Source: Chryseobacterium sp. OV279
Lineage (GTDB): Bacteria > Bacteroidota > Bacteroidia > Flavobacteriales > Weeksellaceae
DNA length: 64,000 nt
Assembly (NCBI RefSeq): GCF_900128945.1
Contig: NZ_FQUD01000005.1
Coordinates: 62,001-126,000, forward strand
Direction of reading: 5' to 3'
This document shows positions 60,681 to 64,000 of this stretch, one piece after another. Each line of letters starts with the position of its first letter. The first letter of the stretch is position 1. A program made the translations under genes and the position numbers. The notes below the pieces were generated by a model, which made no database searches, was not told the origin of the DNA, and saw nothing but the letters and a program-made list of their open reading frames with translations.

Positions 60681-63052
60681 ACGAATATTTCCAGTCATAC
60701 GAAAACTACTTTTGGGAGTGGGAGACCGACGAGGATATCGCCGGAGATTCCGGGTACCATGATCATAATCTCATCTCTATTCCGGGCGTTGGGGCGATAG
60801 CCTACAGACCTTATGTCATGGAGATACTGAAAGAGCTGCAGTCGCAGGGATGGCCTCCTTTCGGGGCATTGCTGATGGTTTTATATGCCATGCAGGACGG
60901 TTATACAGATTTTGCTGGTCCTCTGAAACATACGGCTAATTTTCACAGCATTGGAAACTTCGACTTCACAGCTGAGAAGAGTATTGAGTTCCTTGAAAAG
61001 CTGAAATCATTAAACAGAGTTTACAAACATGGGCAGAACAGGATTGTTCTGTTTCAGACTCTTTTTCAAGATGCCCACAATAGGATCGCTCCCGGCAAAG
61101 CAGAAATGATCCTGACCATCTATTACAAGAGACCCTACATGCTGGCGGCAAGTGCGGAGAAAAAATATGCAGGACCATCTGCCATCAACAGGGATTTAAG
61201 TGCCCTTGATCTGCTAAATGAAAAATTTCCTACCGTACAGTCCATCATTGATGCCATGCGCGATCACATTGATGAGCCTGAGCTGGATGATGAAGTGGTG
61301 GAAGAGGAAACTACCATAGAAACCGATAAAGATTTTATCCAGCAACTGATCGAAGAGCCGAAAACTTTTCAGGTAGGAAGCCTGATCAAAAGAATCTGGA
61401 GCGGACTGAGAATTCCGATGCGTCATTTATCTCCCGGGGAACAACCCATTGGGGGAATTTCTGATATGGCGAATAAAGGCGACCTCCACAGAATGCTGCT
61501 TTCCGAATTTGCCAATGAAGATGAAGTATTTATGAACCGTATTGCAAATAATGAAGCCCTGTACATCCAGAGAGAGATTCCACCGGAAGAAAATATATTT
61601 GAAAGAGCCATTTTAATTGATACTTCTCTGAGAAACTGGGGAACACCTAAAGTATTGGCGTTTGCATCGGCTATTGCGGTGATCAGACATCCGAAAGCCC
61701 ATTCGGAATGTAAAGTTTTTGCCTTGGGACAGGCCGGATTACCGGTGTCTCTTGATAAAATGGAAGACGTTATTGAAAACCTGAATCAAGTAAGTCCGAT
61801 TCTGGAAGTTTCGGAAGCGCTGGCGAAATTTTTTAATGAAGATCATCGGGAAAAAGATCTTGAAGTGTTTTTCATTACTCATCAGGAAAACCTTGCCGAT
61901 GAAAAAGTGCGGAAAGTGATTCACGAAAACAGGGACCGCCTGAAATTCCTGATCACGACCTCTTCGGACGGCGAACTGAATTTTTATAAACACCATAAAG
62001 GAGCCCGGAAACATATTCAAAAGATCAAACTTCCGCTGCAGGAATTGTGGGCCAATCCGCCACAACGTAAACTGAAAGCGACGACCATTAATGGCAAGAA
62101 AACGGATCTTCCTCAAAATTATCCGATCCTGTTTCCAACACCGTCCAATACAATTGCCAAGTTTTTATACGAAGGGGAATTTTACATTTTAAGTTCAAAA
62201 AAGCAGTTGCTGAAAACGTACCTTTCTGATAATTATTATGACCGCAGCTCCTATGATTACTATAAAACATATCATGGATGCGAGGTCCTGATCGAAGATA
62301 TTTCCGTAAAACCGAGAGGACAGTTTGCCCTGGCGAAAAATAAGCAGCAACAGTTTATCCTTTGCCAGTATCAGCCGGATAAAAAACTCATTTCCAAACT
62401 GAATCTGAATACGAAAGAATATTCTGAATTCAACGTTACAGGACTGAATATCCCGAGCTCGTATCATCTGACCTATTTCAGCCGGAATTTTTATCTGCAT
62501 CAACCTACGAATTCTTCCCTTTATAAAATCAGTTTGGAAGGAAATATATCCGTAGAATCCGTTTTTAATGATGACCGTGAAATAGACAGAAATATTGCAA
62601 AAGCTGAAACCGAAGTGGCCAAGCTGAACCGAAGCGGAATGAAGATTATCAGTAATTTCAACCGGATGGGAATCAACGAAAATAACAATCTGGTGATCTC
62701 AGGAAATGAACTGAGCAGATTGTATGACAATTCACTGAACCTTTACAAAAACCGGTTTACCGTAAAAATTCTTGCAGAGCAGAACAAAAATAAATTTACC
62801 TTTCAGGACGGCAGTGAGATCATTACAGATCCCCGTGGAATGCTTACTTTTAAGAGCAGCAACACTGGAATTCCAACATTTTATATTCCCTCCACGGAGT
62901 ATGGTTTCCTGGCATTGTCTACCAATACAGAATATGGCGGTTCAGAATATTATCTTCCGAAACAGACGCTTTTGAAAGTGAAAACCCTGGAAGAAATGTA
63001 TTCCCAATATTTAACAGCGTTTATTGATCAAATCCTGGATTATGGAGCTTAG
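60671..63052 (+). CDS. vWA-like protein with C-terminal beta-propeller (ternary system)
   Basis: The 793-residue protein has an N-terminal helical region (~1-200), an acidic linker (DDEVVEEETTIETDKD), and a central vWA-like domain (~300-450). Its MIDAS-like motif is AILIDTSLRNWG (D317, S319), where the canonical DxSxS has Arg at the last position. A degenerate or metal-altered vWA is suggested. From ~480 a beta-propeller-like part follows (NYPILFPTPSNTIAKFLYEGEFYILSSKKQLL, LYKISLEGNISVES). It overlaps the previous and next genes. MoxR plus such a vWA gives a MoxR-vWA chaperone pair, here with propeller domains. Confidence 0.7.
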   Translation: MDLNEYFQSYENYFWEWETDEDIAGDSGYHDHNLISIPGVGAIAYRPYVMEILKELQSQGWPPFGALLMVLYAMQDGYTDFAGPLKHTANFHSIGNFDFTAEKSIEFLEKLKSLNRVYKHGQNRIVLFQTLFQDAHNRIAPGKAEMILTIYYKRPYMLAASAEKKYAGPSAINRDLSALDLLNEKFPTVQSIIDAMRDHIDEPELDDEVVEEETTIETDKDFIQQLIEEPKTFQVGSLIKRIWSGLRIPMRHLSPGEQPIGGISDMANKGDLHRMLLSEFANEDEVFMNRIANNEALYIQREIPPEENIFERAILIDTSLRNWGTPKVLAFASAIAVIRHPKAHSECKVFALGQAGLPVSLDKMEDVIENLNQVSPILEVSEALAKFFNEDHREKDLEVFFITHQENLADEKVRKVIHENRDRLKFLITTSSDGELNFYKHHKGARKHIQKIKLPLQELWANPPQRKLKATTINGKKTDLPQNYPILFPTPSNTIAKFLYEGEFYILSSKKQLLKTYLSDNYYDRSSYDYYKTYHGCEVLIEDISVKPRGQFALAKNKQQQFILCQYQPDKKLISKLNLNTKEYSEFNVTGLNIPSSYHLTYFSRNFYLHQPTNSSLYKISLEGNISVESVFNDDREIDRNIAKAETEVAKLNRSGMKIISNFNRMGINENNNLVISGNELSRLYDNSLNLYKNRFTVKILAEQNKNKFTFQDGSEIITDPRGMLTFKSSNTGIPTFYIPSTEYGFLALSTNTEYGGSEYYLPKQTLLKVKTLEEMYSQYLTAFIDQILDYGA

Positions 63053-64000
63053 AATAAAACCTTTTCCGAAAAACAGCTATCCTAAGAAAGGGGTTTTGAT
63101 CAAAGATCCGTCACCAAGGGCATGGCTTCACGAAATGGAAGTATTGGGAATTGATCTCAATAAAGTAAAATCCTATGCGATTCCGGCGGATCAGCCTAAT
63201 GTTCTTTACGGATGTCTGTTGGTATTTTATCATGAAGCTCCTCAGGAAATTGGGAAGAATGCCTATTTTCAGTGTGTGGACGATCAACTTTTTATCCCTG
63301 AAAATACTATATTTTATCCTAAAATCAATCCGGAAGACTGGCAGTCTGCAGGAACTAGGTTCATGATTATGCATCCGGAATTTGGATTTGTAAAACTGTC
63401 GGAAGAAATAGATTGGCTTTCTGTGTTACAGGAACCTGAAATAGCACAGGGTAAAGTAAGAAAACCTTCGAATGGTGTGAAAACCCCTCTGCATATTGAG
63501 AGTTTTACAGTTGAGATGGATGATGAGAAAATTCTTGCCGCCCTTCAGCAGCCGAAGAATGAAGAAGAATGGATGAAGAACCTGCCTTTTGACCTTAAAA
63601 AAGTAATGGACGGAAATAAAAAAGAGATTGAAAAATATTTACAATATATAGAAAAATATCCTGACAGAGCGGTAGAGCTGGGCGTACCATTGGATATTAT
63701 GGGAACTTCCCGTGGTGATGGCTTTGGAAACTTTACTTTTGGAAACAGTTGGCTGAGCACCCTGTTCGGAGGCTCCGGAGATAAAAAAGAAACCGCCGGA
63801 ACCCGAAATTTTAGAAGAATATTCTGGGCTGTTGTCGTCATTGCGATACTGTTCAGGATTTTTATGCCTTCAGATAAAGACAAGACGCTGAAAGAAGATT
63901 TTCTGGTTTCATCCGGTACAATCATGAACGGTGCTGATAAAACCCGCGCCGATATGATTGCATATCAGTCCGGGGTGACAGATATTGATATGAAAATTGA
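63042..64000 (+). CDS. Large bpX-type/membrane protein, cut by the window end
   Basis: A frame from ATG 63042 remains open to the last base (319 codons visible). It overlaps the previous gene by 11 nt. The N-terminal part (MELRIKPFPKNSYPKKGVLIKD, then PNVLYGCLLVFYHEAPQEIGKNAYFQCVDDQLFIPENTIFYPKINPEDWQ) could be another bpX-like domain. Residues ~140-235 are helical, and one membrane helix (FWAVVVIAILFRIFM, about 271-285) follows. The C-terminal end and function are not visible. The DNA is continuous with the cluster in codon use. Confidence 0.6.
   Translation, partial: MELRIKPFPKNSYPKKGVLIKDPSPRAWLHEMEVLGIDLNKVKSYAIPADQPNVLYGCLLVFYHEAPQEIGKNAYFQCVDDQLFIPENTIFYPKINPEDWQSAGTRFMIMHPEFGFVKLSEEIDWLSVLQEPEIAQGKVRKPSNGVKTPLHIESFTVEMDDEKILAALQQPKNEEEWMKNLPFDLKKVMDGNKKEIEKYLQYIEKYPDRAVELGVPLDIMGTSRGDGFGNFTFGNSWLSTLFGGSGDKKETAGTRNFRRIFWAVVVIAILFRIFMPSDKDKTLKEDFLVSSGTIMNGADKTRADMIAYQSGVTDIDMKI

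Overview
The window looks like a chromosomal segment of a flavobacterium, most likely Chryseobacterium or a close relative. Evidence: moderately low GC; two proteins ending in type IX secretion (Por) sorting domains; candidate promoters with a TAnnTTTG -7 box; a fused CcoN/CcoO oxidase subunit; a short NuoG; and small MKNL...GG-leader peptides. The species assignment is inference.

Layout. 1-11 kb: the end of an FUSC-type transporter, two secreted proteins, a giant metallophosphoesterase/beta-barrel fusion, an HD-hydrolase/Pycsar-effector-like membrane protein followed by a bestrophin-like channel, and a 773-residue GAF-like protein. 11.5-25.9 kb: a complete 14-gene complex I operon (nuoA to nuoN, minus strand), with an outer-membrane protein gene inserted between nuoF and nuoG and low-complexity repeat spacers between several genes. 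26-37.6 kb: housekeeping and secreted genes (a 58-residue membrane protein, GNAT, YugP-like Zn peptidase, IMPACT, two Cys6 GG-leader peptides, ribD, DUF349 protein, aroE, secreted endonuclease I, LolC/E-like permease, rbfA, mce, a CAU tRNA). 37.7-49.7 kb: small secreted proteins, a T9SS delta-60-repeat protein, a third Cys6 peptide, an isolated ccoNO, catalase, an outer-membrane receptor, an MBL-fold hydrolase and a duplicated DUF4822 lipoprotein.

The most interesting part is 50.0-64.0 kb, all on the plus strand apart from deoD. First (50,058-56,385) comes a compact island: a DUF434 protein, a gene interrupted by an in-frame amber codon, a zinc-ribbon SDR lacking the catalytic Tyr, two tRNA-like RNAs, two unrecognised proteins (one with FPxLxxVxGN-type repeats), two more tRNA-like RNAs, and a true TatD nuclease. 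I read this as a candidate RNA-processing, RNA-repair or tRNA-mimic system. After deoD, a second gene set (57,471 to the window end) has overlapping genes: two unknowns, a MoxR AAA+ ATPase, a bpX0-like protein, a degenerate vWA plus beta-propeller protein and a membrane protein cut by the window end. It matches the MoxR-vWA-bpX ternary systems proposed to be NTP-dependent conflict systems.

Strong hairpin terminators lie after many transcription units. Starts were moved to internal Met codons where the N-terminal signal, leader or family start required it. No IS element, phage gene or CRISPR array was seen.
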